From positions 539,041 through 603,040 of the forward strand of contig NZ_CP087952.1 of the NCBI RefSeq assembly GCF_028752835.1: a stretch of DNA of 64,000 bases, given 5' to 3'. Under the pieces are notes generated by a model, which had not been told where the DNA came from, made no database searches, and was given only the letters and a program-made list of their open reading frames with translations. Made by a program: the position numbers and the translations under genes. Of this stretch, positions 15,830 through 24,002 are shown in pieces (the first letter of the stretch is position 1; every line of letters begins with the position of its first letter). The stretch is from Desulfosarcina sp. BuS5. Lineage in GTDB: Bacteria > Desulfobacterota > Desulfobacteria > Desulfobacterales > BuS5.

Positions 15830-17090
15830 AATTATACCTGACGGCTTTACAGGCGCAATTATGGCCATTGAGGGGATTAAGGATGCGGCTGTTCTTCTTA
15901 ACGGCCCCACCGGCTGTAAGTTTTATCACGGCGCAGTGGCAGACTGTCAGTTGCCGAGAGTCGATTCTTTAGATCCGCTTTATTATTCCGAAGAATTCTA
16001 TTTTGGACAGCCCAGGGTGCCGGCGACATATCTTGATGATCATGATTATGTGTTCGGCGCGACTGACAAACTGGAAAAGATTCTGCCGGTTGTGGCTCAA
16101 AAAGGTCATTCTTTGGTTGCAGTGGTAAATTCTCCCGGGGCTGCGCTGATAGGAGACGACCTTGAACGTTTTATTGCCCGGGCAGGACTGCCGGTTCCCT
16201 GTATTGCCATTGAAAGCGCCGGGTTTTCAGATAGTTTTGCAACCGGTTTTCAGAGGGCGGTGATTCAGGCTCTTGAATTGCTCAATCCGCAACCTGCCGG
16301 CGTTGAGCAAAAAAGCGTTAATCTGGTTGGTTTGTCGATTTTTCATCGGCACTGGCAGGGAAATCTTGATGAACTATGCTATCTTTTAAAATTATGCGGA
16401 ATCAAGGTTGTTACAGCATTATGCGCCGGAAGCAGAGTTGAGGAACTGCAAAACCTCGGCTCGGCGGAATACAATCTGGTGGTTCACGGTGAATTTGCAG
16501 ATCAGATTACAAGATTTTTAAAAGAGCGTTTCGGACAGGAGTCTATCATCCCTGAAAATGGAGCCCCCCTCGGTTTTGATGCAACCGAAGCATGGATCAG
16601 AAAAGTTTGCCGCGTGACAGGTGCGGATTCTTCTCCGGCTTTGAGAGTGATCGCTGCAGCCCGTAAACAGAGCTGTGAAATATTAAGTCGTTTTAATTCC
16701 TTGACAGGCCTGCCCAAAGGCGCGACATTTGCTGTTAACACAGATCCTTCGATGGCGCTTCCTCTTACAAAGTGGCTCTATTCCTGGCTGGGAATGGTTC
16801 CGGTTTCAGTAGCTACAGGTGATTCGGATAATGATTACGCGGCCGGGCTGCAAAAATTTCTTTTAGATATAGACTGCATGGAGGCCTGGAATATGGATGC
16901 TGCCAAAGCGGCGCCGGATGTGGCGTTCGGCAGTGAATTTTTTATTTCCCGTTTGAGGTTACGCGGACTGCCGGTAATCGGAATCGACATCTCGCTTCCC
17001 GGAAACGGTTATATAGACTTTATTCAAAAAAGTCTGCTGGGAGCCCGGGGCGCCTTGTACCTTCTGGAAAAAATTATCAATGAACTATAG
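15807..17090 (+). CDS. NifK-like subunit of a nitrogenase-like reductase
   Basis: 427 residues, shorter than NifK (over 500) and closer to BchB/BchZ/CfbD size. The N-terminus PDGFTGAIMAIEGIKDAAV and LLNGPTGCKFYH aligns with the NifK cluster region: Cys37 sits at the NifK Cys95 position, Asp12 at the Cys70 position (25 residues earlier), and the Cys153 position (before ALIGDDLE) is Ser-Pro. Later blocks include NLVGLSIFHRHWQGNLDEL, a shared NifD/K fold element. It should pair with the NifD half of the upstream fusion, with which it overlaps. No NifB, NifE or NifN gene is in the window, which fits a cluster that needs no special cofactor. Transport or folding signals are absent, so the complex is cytoplasmic. 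Confidence 0.85.
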   Translation: MNLKNLPEIIPDGFTGAIMAIEGIKDAAVLLNGPTGCKFYHGAVADCQLPRVDSLDPLYYSEEFYFGQPRVPATYLDDHDYVFGATDKLEKILPVVAQKGHSLVAVVNSPGAALIGDDLERFIARAGLPVPCIAIESAGFSDSFATGFQRAVIQALELLNPQPAGVEQKSVNLVGLSIFHRHWQGNLDELCYLLKLCGIKVVTALCAGSRVEELQNLGSAEYNLVVHGEFADQITRFLKERFGQESIIPENGAPLGFDATEAWIRKVCRVTGADSSPALRVIAAARKQSCEILSRFNSLTGLPKGATFAVNTDPSMALPLTKWLYSWLGMVPVSVATGDSDNDYAAGLQKFLLDIDCMEAWNMDAAKAAPDVAFGSEFFISRLRLRGLPVIGIDISLPGNGYIDFIQKSLLGARGALYLLEKIINEL

Positions 17091-17098
17091 CGAATTCA

Positions 17099-17836
17099 GG
17101 GGACACCATACCTATTTCTTCGGTTTTCGCCCCGGTTTTTTAAGTTTTAGCTTCACACCCAACGATTTTTCCAATTTTTCAATAAATTGGATATTCGGCC
17201 GGTTGGCCGACCGGTTCTCTCATGTTTTTGCAATCGACTCCGCATTTTTGCTGCAATACTTTCCGACAAAAATTGAGCCCAATTCTTATTTACCAATTGA
17301 ATTAAGGATTGTGTTTTCGCAAAGCTTATCTTCGCCACCATTAGTATGAGCGAAAGCACTGCTCCATGTCCAATGCGTTGGATCTTTTACAAGCTTTGCC
17401 CTGACTGGATTCATTTCAATATAATGGGCAGATGCCAACAAATGAACTTCATCCAAAACATAAGAAGCAAATCTCCCTTGCCACAAATGTCCCTTCCAGC
17501 CTTCACGAAAATTGATCATTCGCGAATACCGCCTATGAGCCTCTCCAATTGCAAGCATTAACGATTCTTTGGTTTCAGGGACAGCAATTAAATGGACGTT
17601 ATTAGGCATCAGCTATAGCATCAGGCAGTAGGACCATATTTCTACTCCACGGGCATCGCACCATTCCTTCATCAAATAGATATAGGCAATATAGTCCTTA
17701 TCAGAAAAAAGGTTTGTAGCCGTCTGTTCCCTCTTTGAGTGATATGATGTGGCATCCCCGGTGCCACTATTCTTGCCACAGCCTTTCAGAGGATAATTGC
17801 AATTTATAGCCAACAATAAATAGGTATGGTGTCCCC
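17099..17836. mobile_element. transposase island bounded by 19 bp inverted repeats
   Basis: GGGGACACCATACCTATTT at 17099-17117 is the exact reverse complement of 17818-17836, and similarity (AATTC) extends a few bases further out on both sides. The repeats enclose only a decayed REP-associated transposase gene on the minus strand. REP-associated transposases are often flanked by the very palindromes they recognise; the motif ACACCATACCT may therefore be this family's recognition site. Confidence 0.75.
17112..17779 (-). pseudogene. REP-associated tyrosine transposase (Y1/HUH), several lesions
   Basis: Reading from a GTG at 17779 gives ARIVAPGMPHHITQRGNRR, the standard RAYT start with the HUH-family region. 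At a run of six T (where seven would keep frame) the reading frame shifts. It continues through LFSDKDYIAYIYLMKEWCDA to WSYCLM, where a 12-base duplication adds an in-frame TAG (17613-17615). The frame then resumes as MPNNVHLIAVPETKESLML and GHLWQGRFASYVLDE. Two more shifts (about 17290-17340 and 17190) are needed to reach HERTGRP and the lysine-rich end KKPGRKPKK. The gene is thus certainly inactive. It lies directly between the inverted repeats. Confidence 0.9.
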
Positions 17837-17857
17837 CGAATTTCCCGTTAATCCTTA

Positions 17858-19846
17858 TCAACCCAGAAACACTGTAAGAATATCTTTCCGCGCATCGACA
17901 TTCTGGATTGTGACTTTAACAAGGGCCTCCGGCTTTAAGTTTTCCATCCCGGATCGTGACAAATTACATTCCAGCATATACTCCGGAATCAGTATTTGAT
18001 AATGATCCCTGCGTTTATATAATATAATGGCATCTTCTTTTTGACCGATTCTGTTTTCAAGATATTTCAGCAGCCAGTACCGCACGCGATTCCGTTGAAC
18101 CATGATCGCACTATGCATTGGTTCGGCAAGCATGTTAATCGTTGTATCCATCTCTTCTTGGGAATATGGTTCCTCCAGACCGAGAACGGCACGTATCTGC
18201 CGCTGTGTTGCAAGATCAAAATATTTCCTGATCGGTGATGTGGCTGTTACATAAGAGCTCAATCCAAGTCCGGAATGATGCCCCGGTTTACTGTCCAGAA
18301 CAAAACGATTCAGCAGCCTGCGTTGCATACAGTTTTGGAAAAGCGTACCATCATCCCACTGGTAAAGACGTTCTTTCGGCCCTGGCTGGGATCTGAAAAT
18401 TGCCGGCATTGAGTTTTTAGACAAGAATCCGGACATAATCCAGTTAGCCATTATCATTATTTCAGCAACCAGCATCCTGGCCGGGCTTTCCCGGTTAATT
18501 CGGCATACATTAATTTCACCGGTCTCATCTATCCAGACGTTGATGTTAGGTAGAGAAATCTGAACGGCTCCGTTCTTTATTCTGAACTGACGAAATTTTT
18601 TTGCGATCTCATAAAGAATGGTTATATCCCTGTTTTCATTTATCATCAGGTTTGCGTTATAATATGTGAGCTGATGTTCGACCCTGATAATACTATGGAT
18701 AATTTCATAATCTATAATTTCATAAAACCTGCTTAAATTGACCATAATGCTTATAGCCGGACGTATTCCCCCCTCCTTTAGGCTGCAAAGATTTTCGGCC
18801 AGACATGCCGGCAGCATGGGGATTATCTGATCCGGCATATAAATGGAGCTTCCCCGTGCAAGGGCTTCCTGATCAACCGCGTCGCCTTTTTTTATGAAAT
18901 ACCCGATATCTATAATATGAATGCCCAGACGATAATGGTCATCAAGCTTCTCTATGCTCAAGGCATCATCAAAGTCCATGGTAGCCCTGCCGTCGATGGT
19001 TATAACCGGAAGGTCGGTAAGGTCTTTGCGCCCGTTATTATAAGATAATGGAAGGGAAAGATTAGAGGAATGCGCTGCAACTTTGTTTGAAAAAGTTACC
19101 GAAACACCTGATTTGTAAAGATCGATATTTTCGTTTTCATTGAGTGCGCCGGCTTTTACAAGAAGCCTGAAGCTTTCAGCTAAATTAATGTTTGCTTTTT
19201 TAAAAATATCTTTACATAGAGAATAGTCTTTGCTCTCCTTTTCAAAAATAACAACCGATTTAATTATATCAATAATTTCCCGGGCGTCATCATTCATTTC
19301 TTCCGGGTGATAATTATTTTTTTCCGAACCGGATACCCGTTTTACCCATTCACTCCCTTTTTCTATGATAAGCCTTCTTCGTTCTTCCTCTTTGAGGTGC
19401 TCAAGATTTCGCTCTACCTGCTCCTCAGAGTGCGGGAAAAACCGATCATGATCAAATTTAAAATAGAGCCTGTTATAAAAAAATGCCCTGACAACCGATG
19501 ATTCATGGTCACCATCAGTGGTTCCTGAAAAACAGAAAGCCGTCATTGTTTCAACATCTATCCATTCCTGCTCTGTGTTAAGTATTTCCCATACCTCTTT
19601 TATGTCTATATCATGCGCCAGTTTTTTCCTATATGCTGATATTTCACGCAGAGCGTTGATCAGATTATCCCTTCCTGAAGAGAGATTAAGACTTTTTTTA
19701 GATTTATGCAGCAAGCGGTTTGTGGAAAGATTAACTTCACGGTTGGTCTCTGTCAGTAGCCTGAGCCGGTTGCCCTTTACCTCCATGACAACCGCGCAGA
19801 GTATCTTCTGTCGGTCTATATATTCTACAATATCATTTGGTTCCAT
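17858..19846 (-). CDS. RNB-domain exoribonuclease (RNase II/R family)
   Basis: 662 residues. The RNB catalytic domain begins with VITIDGRATMDFDDALSIE, which carries the conserved Asp residues that bind the catalytic metal (D-x-x-x-x-x-D-x-DD pattern). Later hallmarks are ARGSSIYMPDQIIPMLPACL, AEIMIMANWIMSGFL and the SYVTATSPIRKYFDLATQRQ motif. The N-terminal 260 residues lack obvious cold-shock repeats and resemble the deltaproteobacterial and plastid-like RNB proteins. A C-terminal OB/S1-like tail ends in VKVTIQNVDARKDILTVFLG. It degrades RNA 3' to 5'. The gene is alone; its 3' end abuts the decayed transposase island. Confidence 0.9.
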   Translation of the reverse strand: MEPNDIVEYIDRQKILCAVVMEVKGNRLRLLTETNREVNLSTNRLLHKSKKSLNLSSGRDNLINALREISAYRKKLAHDIDIKEVWEILNTEQEWIDVETMTAFCFSGTTDGDHESSVVRAFFYNRLYFKFDHDRFFPHSEEQVERNLEHLKEEERRRLIIEKGSEWVKRVSGSEKNNYHPEEMNDDAREIIDIIKSVVIFEKESKDYSLCKDIFKKANINLAESFRLLVKAGALNENENIDLYKSGVSVTFSNKVAAHSSNLSLPLSYNNGRKDLTDLPVITIDGRATMDFDDALSIEKLDDHYRLGIHIIDIGYFIKKGDAVDQEALARGSSIYMPDQIIPMLPACLAENLCSLKEGGIRPAISIMVNLSRFYEIIDYEIIHSIIRVEHQLTYYNANLMINENRDITILYEIAKKFRQFRIKNGAVQISLPNINVWIDETGEINVCRINRESPARMLVAEIMIMANWIMSGFLSKNSMPAIFRSQPGPKERLYQWDDGTLFQNCMQRRLLNRFVLDSKPGHHSGLGLSSYVTATSPIRKYFDLATQRQIRAVLGLEEPYSQEEMDTTINMLAEPMHSAIMVQRNRVRYWLLKYLENRIGQKEDAIILYKRRDHYQILIPEYMLECNLSRSGMENLKPEALVKVTIQNVDARKDILTVFLG

Positions 19847-20152
19847 AATTAATTATATAACAATCAGCATGGTGAAAGTCAAACTGCTCCTTTTTATTCA
19901 GCGGGAAGCAGATTTACGCATAGACCGCGCCATCCAGCGTTGTATATGGTTAGATTTTACTATAGAATTAATTAGATATAGGTGCTAAACGATTTTAATG
20001 TTATAAATATTGTTTTAAACAGAAAGCTTGATAAAAAAACATTTTGCCTGTATTTTAAAATAACGAGAGCGTCGAAAGCTATCTGTTTTTGATCCCGTTC
20101 CCACGCACACGATCCTGGTAACGAGGAAAAAATTATCGGAGAACAAGAAACG
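19847..20152. other. divergent intergenic region
   Basis: 306 bases between the RNB gene (minus) and the histidine kinase (plus). It is AT-rich and should hold both promoters, but no -35/-10 pair stands out. No RNA hairpin or repeat was recognised. Confidence 0.5.
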
Positions 20153-22846
20153 ATGTCAAATATAGAAAAAAAACTGGGCTTGTTAAAAGGATTAAATTTT
20201 AGGGATATCTTTGATAATATGTTCCAGTATATGGCCATCGTGAGTACTGACGGAACAATTATAGCGGCAAACAAGGCGAGTGTTGGCGCAAGCGGCACCG
20301 ATGAGTCTGAATTCGTAGGCAAGATCTTATGGAGATCGCCCTGGTTTAATTATTCATCCGATTCGAGAAAGCTGATTAAGGAGACTGTAAAGCAAGCTTC
20401 GAACGGTAATACGGTCCGTTTCGAAACCATGATTCAGCTAAGGGATAATAATATGCAGTCTATTGACTATTCTCTCAATCCCATTACAAACGCAAAGGGC
20501 AAGGTTATCCTCCTGATTGCCGAAGGACGCGATATTACGCCCCTGAAGCGGGTTGAGAATGAATTGAAAAAGGCCAGGGATGCTGCTGAAAGCGCCACCA
20601 AAACCAAGAGCGAATTTCTTGCTAATATGAGTCATGAAATCCGAACACCGATGAACGGCGTAATAACAGCCGCTGATCTTGCTTTGCATGAGGATGTATC
20701 TCCCAAACTCAAACATTTTCTTGATATCATACATGATTCAGCCTACTCCCTGCTTGGAATTATTAACGATATTCTTGACGTTTCAAAAATAGAAGCAGGC
20801 AAATTTCAGCTTGAAGCGTATCCCTTCAAATTAGATGATATCCTCTCCAGGGTAATGGACATGTTTGTCAACCAGGCTGCTGAAAAAAGAATTGAGCTAC
20901 TGCTCGATATTGGTCTTAAAACGCCGAATGCCCTGATAGGTGATTTCATACGTCTGGAGCAGATAATCATAAATCTCATCGGCAATGCCATTAAGTTTAC
21001 GGGGAAAGACGGCAATGTCACAACCGGGGTAACTCTTTTAGAAGAAAAAGCCGAAAGAGTAATTTTGAAATTTTTTATCAAAGATACTGGTGCGGGTATC
21101 GCACCGGAATATATCGACAAACTTTTTGAGTCTTTTTCCCAGGAGGATGGAACAACAACAAGAAAGTACGGGGGCACCGGGTTGGGATTAAGCATATGTA
21201 AAATGCTGGTTGAAATGATGGGCGGCAAAATATGGGTCGAAAGCCAACAGGGTAAGGGGAGTATTTTTCACTTTACGGTATCTTTAGAGAAACAATCGCA
21301 AGAATCCAAGCTTGAACTGGTTTTACCTCCGGCGGTTCAGGGGCTGAATGTCCTGGTTGTAGATGATACCGTCGATAGTGCTATTATCATGCAAAATATG
21401 TTGGAATCTTTCGGCTTCTTGGTAGAGACGGTCTCCTCAGCCGTTGGAGCGTTGAAAATGCTTGCGAAGTTTCCGTCCGGAAAATGTCCGTTCAATTTGC
21501 TGCTGATGGATCTGTTGATGCCTGAACTCGACGGGATCGAAGCAATAAAAATAATCAAAACAGATTTTGAATTGACGATTCCTACAATTCTTATGGCTCC
21601 TGTTGGCCATGAAGAAAAAATAATGTACGCCGAAAAAATCGGGATCAGCGGGTTTCTTACGAAACCGATCAATCAGTCCGATCTTTTCAATGAGATTATG
21701 TATGCTTTGGGCGCCGCAAGTTTAAAACAAAAAAGGCGGAAGAAGTTATTGGTTACAAGGACATCTATTTATAAGAAACGTCTTAAGGGCAAAAGGGTTC
21801 TATTGGTTGAGGATAATTCCACAAATCAGGAAATAGCCAGGGCGGTGCTGGAAGGAGCAGGAATTATCGTTGAGATTGCCGACAACGGAAAAATAGCATT
21901 GGATCTTATTAAGAGATCAAAATTCGATGCAGTCCTGATGGACATACAGATGCCGGTAATGGATGGCTATGAAACGACTCGAAATATCCGTAAAGATCCT
22001 GCATATACCGATCTTTCGATCATTGCGATGACTGCGCATGCCATGAAAGGAGATGAGGAACAATGCTTAAAAGCAGGCATGACCGATTATGTTTCCAAGC
22101 CGATCGACCAGGAAAAACTTTTTCGGGTTTTGTGTGGAGTGATGAAGAAAGAGGGCGCGGCCAAAAGGGAAGTGGAGGATATCGCAGAACCGGAGCCGCC
22201 GGCCACAACAGATGAGATAAAGGATAGTAATTTTGATGAAATTTTTCCTACAGAGCTTCCCGGGATAAATTTAAAAAAGATATTGAACGGGATGCAATTA
22301 GACCCAAAGACCTTCAAACGTATTTTAATCGATTTTTTTCATAATAATCAGAATATAATCAACAAATTTAATGATGCCTTTATTGCAAAGAACCAGGAAG
22401 AATTAAAGCTCCTGGCGCACACTTTAAAGGGGAGTTCCGCAAGTATCGGAGCCGAAGATTTGTCTGAAAGGGCAGGGGAACTTGAAAATTTCGTCAAACA
22501 AAAGAGAATAGACGACTCTGTTCAAACTTTGATTAACCGGGTCAGGACAACCCTGGGCCGGGTACTGGATTCTCTGCAATTATTGCTTGATAATGCGGAC
22601 TCGAAAACAATAATAGATATAAAAGATTCTGATCCGGTTAAACTTAAAGCGGCTGCCCATGATCTTGCCGAAGCTCTGGACATGGCAGATCCTGATAAAA
22701 TTGAAACATCTCTTGAAAAAATTAAGGAATTCCTTGGTGGTTCTGTTCTTGATCAACTTGTTAAGCATATAACCGGTTATGATTACGAGGAAGCAAAAGA
22801 GATACTCGAAAAAATATTCAAAAACGGAGATAAAGGTGCCTTCTGA
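20153..22846 (+). CDS. hybrid sensor histidine kinase (PAS-HisKA-HATPase-REC-REC-HPt)
   Basis: 897 residues with no membrane helix, so probably a cytoplasmic sensor. Domains in order: PAS (about 15-135, MAIVSTDGTIIAANKAS), HisKA with phospho-acceptor His in FLANMSHEIRTPMNG (about 160), HATPase (about 260-380; DTGAGIAPEYIDKLFESF, GGTGLGLSICKMLVEMMGG), a first receiver with VLVVDDTVDS and LLLMDLLMPELDG, a second receiver with VLLVEDNSTNQ and VLMDIQMPVMDGYE, and HPt with HTLKGSSASIGAEDLSERA. The final 90 residues form an extra helical tail. It overlaps the HD-GYP regulator gene by 11 bases, implying a paired relay. GGAG nine bases or so upstream supports the start. Confidence 0.93.
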   Translation: MSNIEKKLGLLKGLNFRDIFDNMFQYMAIVSTDGTIIAANKASVGASGTDESEFVGKILWRSPWFNYSSDSRKLIKETVKQASNGNTVRFETMIQLRDNNMQSIDYSLNPITNAKGKVILLIAEGRDITPLKRVENELKKARDAAESATKTKSEFLANMSHEIRTPMNGVITAADLALHEDVSPKLKHFLDIIHDSAYSLLGIINDILDVSKIEAGKFQLEAYPFKLDDILSRVMDMFVNQAAEKRIELLLDIGLKTPNALIGDFIRLEQIIINLIGNAIKFTGKDGNVTTGVTLLEEKAERVILKFFIKDTGAGIAPEYIDKLFESFSQEDGTTTRKYGGTGLGLSICKMLVEMMGGKIWVESQQGKGSIFHFTVSLEKQSQESKLELVLPPAVQGLNVLVVDDTVDSAIIMQNMLESFGFLVETVSSAVGALKMLAKFPSGKCPFNLLLMDLLMPELDGIEAIKIIKTDFELTIPTILMAPVGHEEKIMYAEKIGISGFLTKPINQSDLFNEIMYALGAASLKQKRRKKLLVTRTSIYKKRLKGKRVLLVEDNSTNQEIARAVLEGAGIIVEIADNGKIALDLIKRSKFDAVLMDIQMPVMDGYETTRNIRKDPAYTDLSIIAMTAHAMKGDEEQCLKAGMTDYVSKPIDQEKLFRVLCGVMKKEGAAKREVEDIAEPEPPATTDEIKDSNFDEIFPTELPGINLKKILNGMQLDPKTFKRILIDFFHNNQNIINKFNDAFIAKNQEELKLLAHTLKGSSASIGAEDLSERAGELENFVKQKRIDDSVQTLINRVRTTLGRVLDSLQLLLDNADSKTIIDIKDSDPVKLKAAAHDLAEALDMADPDKIETSLEKIKEFLGGSVLDQLVKHITGYDYEEAKEILEKIFKNGDKGAF

Positions 22847-23858
22847 TAAATCATTAGTATTAGTTGTAGATGACAATACGACAAATATAGACTTGCTGGT
22901 CAACACATTAAAGGCCGACTACAGGCTCGGGGTAAGCAAAAACGGACAACAAGCGCTTGAGTATACGGATAAATACCTGCCTGATCTTATCCTTCTGGAT
23001 GTAATGATGCCGGAGATGAGTGGATATGAGGTTTGTTCCAGGCTTAAAGCAGTTCCCAAAACAGCAAATATACCGGTTATTTTTATAACAGCGCTTAATG
23101 AAATAGAAGATAAAACCCGGGGCTTTGTAGTCGGGGGCGTTGATTACATCACCAAACCATTCCATATTGCTGAGGTAAAAGCACGGGTTAATGCCCATTT
23201 ATCTCTTAAAATGATGCGAGAGGAACTAAACTCTCAGAATATTATCCTGGAACAGAAGGTTGCAGAAAAAACAGAAGAGCTGTATCAAATGCTGCAGGCA
23301 ACGATTAAAACCATGGCGCTTACAGTTGAAATCAGAGATCCTTATACTGCCGGTCACCAGCATCGGGTCGCTTTGCTGGCATGCGCCATTGCCAAAAAAA
23401 CAGGTTTTTCGGATGATCAGATAAGAACTATCGATATTGCAGGGAATCTTCATGATATAGGTAAGATCCGTATACCGACATCAATAATAAACAGGCCTGG
23501 TGAGCTTTTGGAGATAGAACATAAAATGCTCAGAATACATCCCAGGGTAGGTTATAATATCCTTAAAAATATTCCTTCGCCTTTGCCCTTTGCCGAAGTT
23601 GTGCTGCAGCATCATGAAAGGCTCGATGGTTCAGGGTATCCCCAGGGACTTAGCGGTGATGAGATCCTGCCGGAAGCAAAGGTATTGACGGTGGCGGATG
23701 TGACGGAGGCATCAAGCTCTTTCAGGCCATACCGACCCGCAAGAGGCATGGATGTTGCGCTGGAGGAAATTTTGAAATATAAAAATGTGTGGTATGATGC
23801 TGATGCTGTTGACGCCTGCCGGGAACTTTTTATTAAGGAAAAATTTAATTATACATAG
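22836..23858 (+). CDS. response regulator with HD-GYP domain (c-di-GMP phosphodiesterase type)
   Basis: 340 residues from a GTG at 22836; GGAG lies six bases upstream inside the kinase gene. A longer frame to 22779 would overlap more of the kinase and is less likely. The receiver (1-120) has VLVVDDNTTNIDLL, phospho-Asp in LILLDVMMPEMSGYE and Lys in ITKPF. The HD-GYP domain follows a coiled linker: AGHQHRVALLACAI, HDIGKIRIP and LQHHERLDGSGYPQGL. This family hydrolyses cyclic di-GMP. In the last third VADVTEASSSFRPYRPARG differs from the usual DAFDAMTSDRPYR but keeps RPYR. The pair with the upstream kinase suggests a sensor-to-c-di-GMP circuit. Confidence 0.9.
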   Translation: MPSDKSLVLVVDDNTTNIDLLVNTLKADYRLGVSKNGQQALEYTDKYLPDLILLDVMMPEMSGYEVCSRLKAVPKTANIPVIFITALNEIEDKTRGFVVGGVDYITKPFHIAEVKARVNAHLSLKMMREELNSQNIILEQKVAEKTEELYQMLQATIKTMALTVEIRDPYTAGHQHRVALLACAIAKKTGFSDDQIRTIDIAGNLHDIGKIRIPTSIINRPGELLEIEHKMLRIHPRVGYNILKNIPSPLPFAEVVLQHHERLDGSGYPQGLSGDEILPEAKVLTVADVTEASSSFRPYRPARGMDVALEEILKYKNVWYDADAVDACRELFIKEKFNYT

Positions 23859-24002
23859 GCCGGGAGGTTGGGAGGAAGGAAAACCATACTTTAGCCTTTA
23901 ACCTAAATATTTGAGTGTTTACCAAAAAAGATTTACAAAAATCCTTTGGTAGGATAAAAAATGAAATAAAAAAATAGTATTTTTACTCTTGAAGGAGCTT
24001 TT

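Noticed and set aside
13613-17090. True nitrogenase (nitrogen fixation) operon
   Set aside because: No FeMo-cofactor ligands, incomplete P-cluster cysteines in the K-like subunit and no nifB/E/N nearby.
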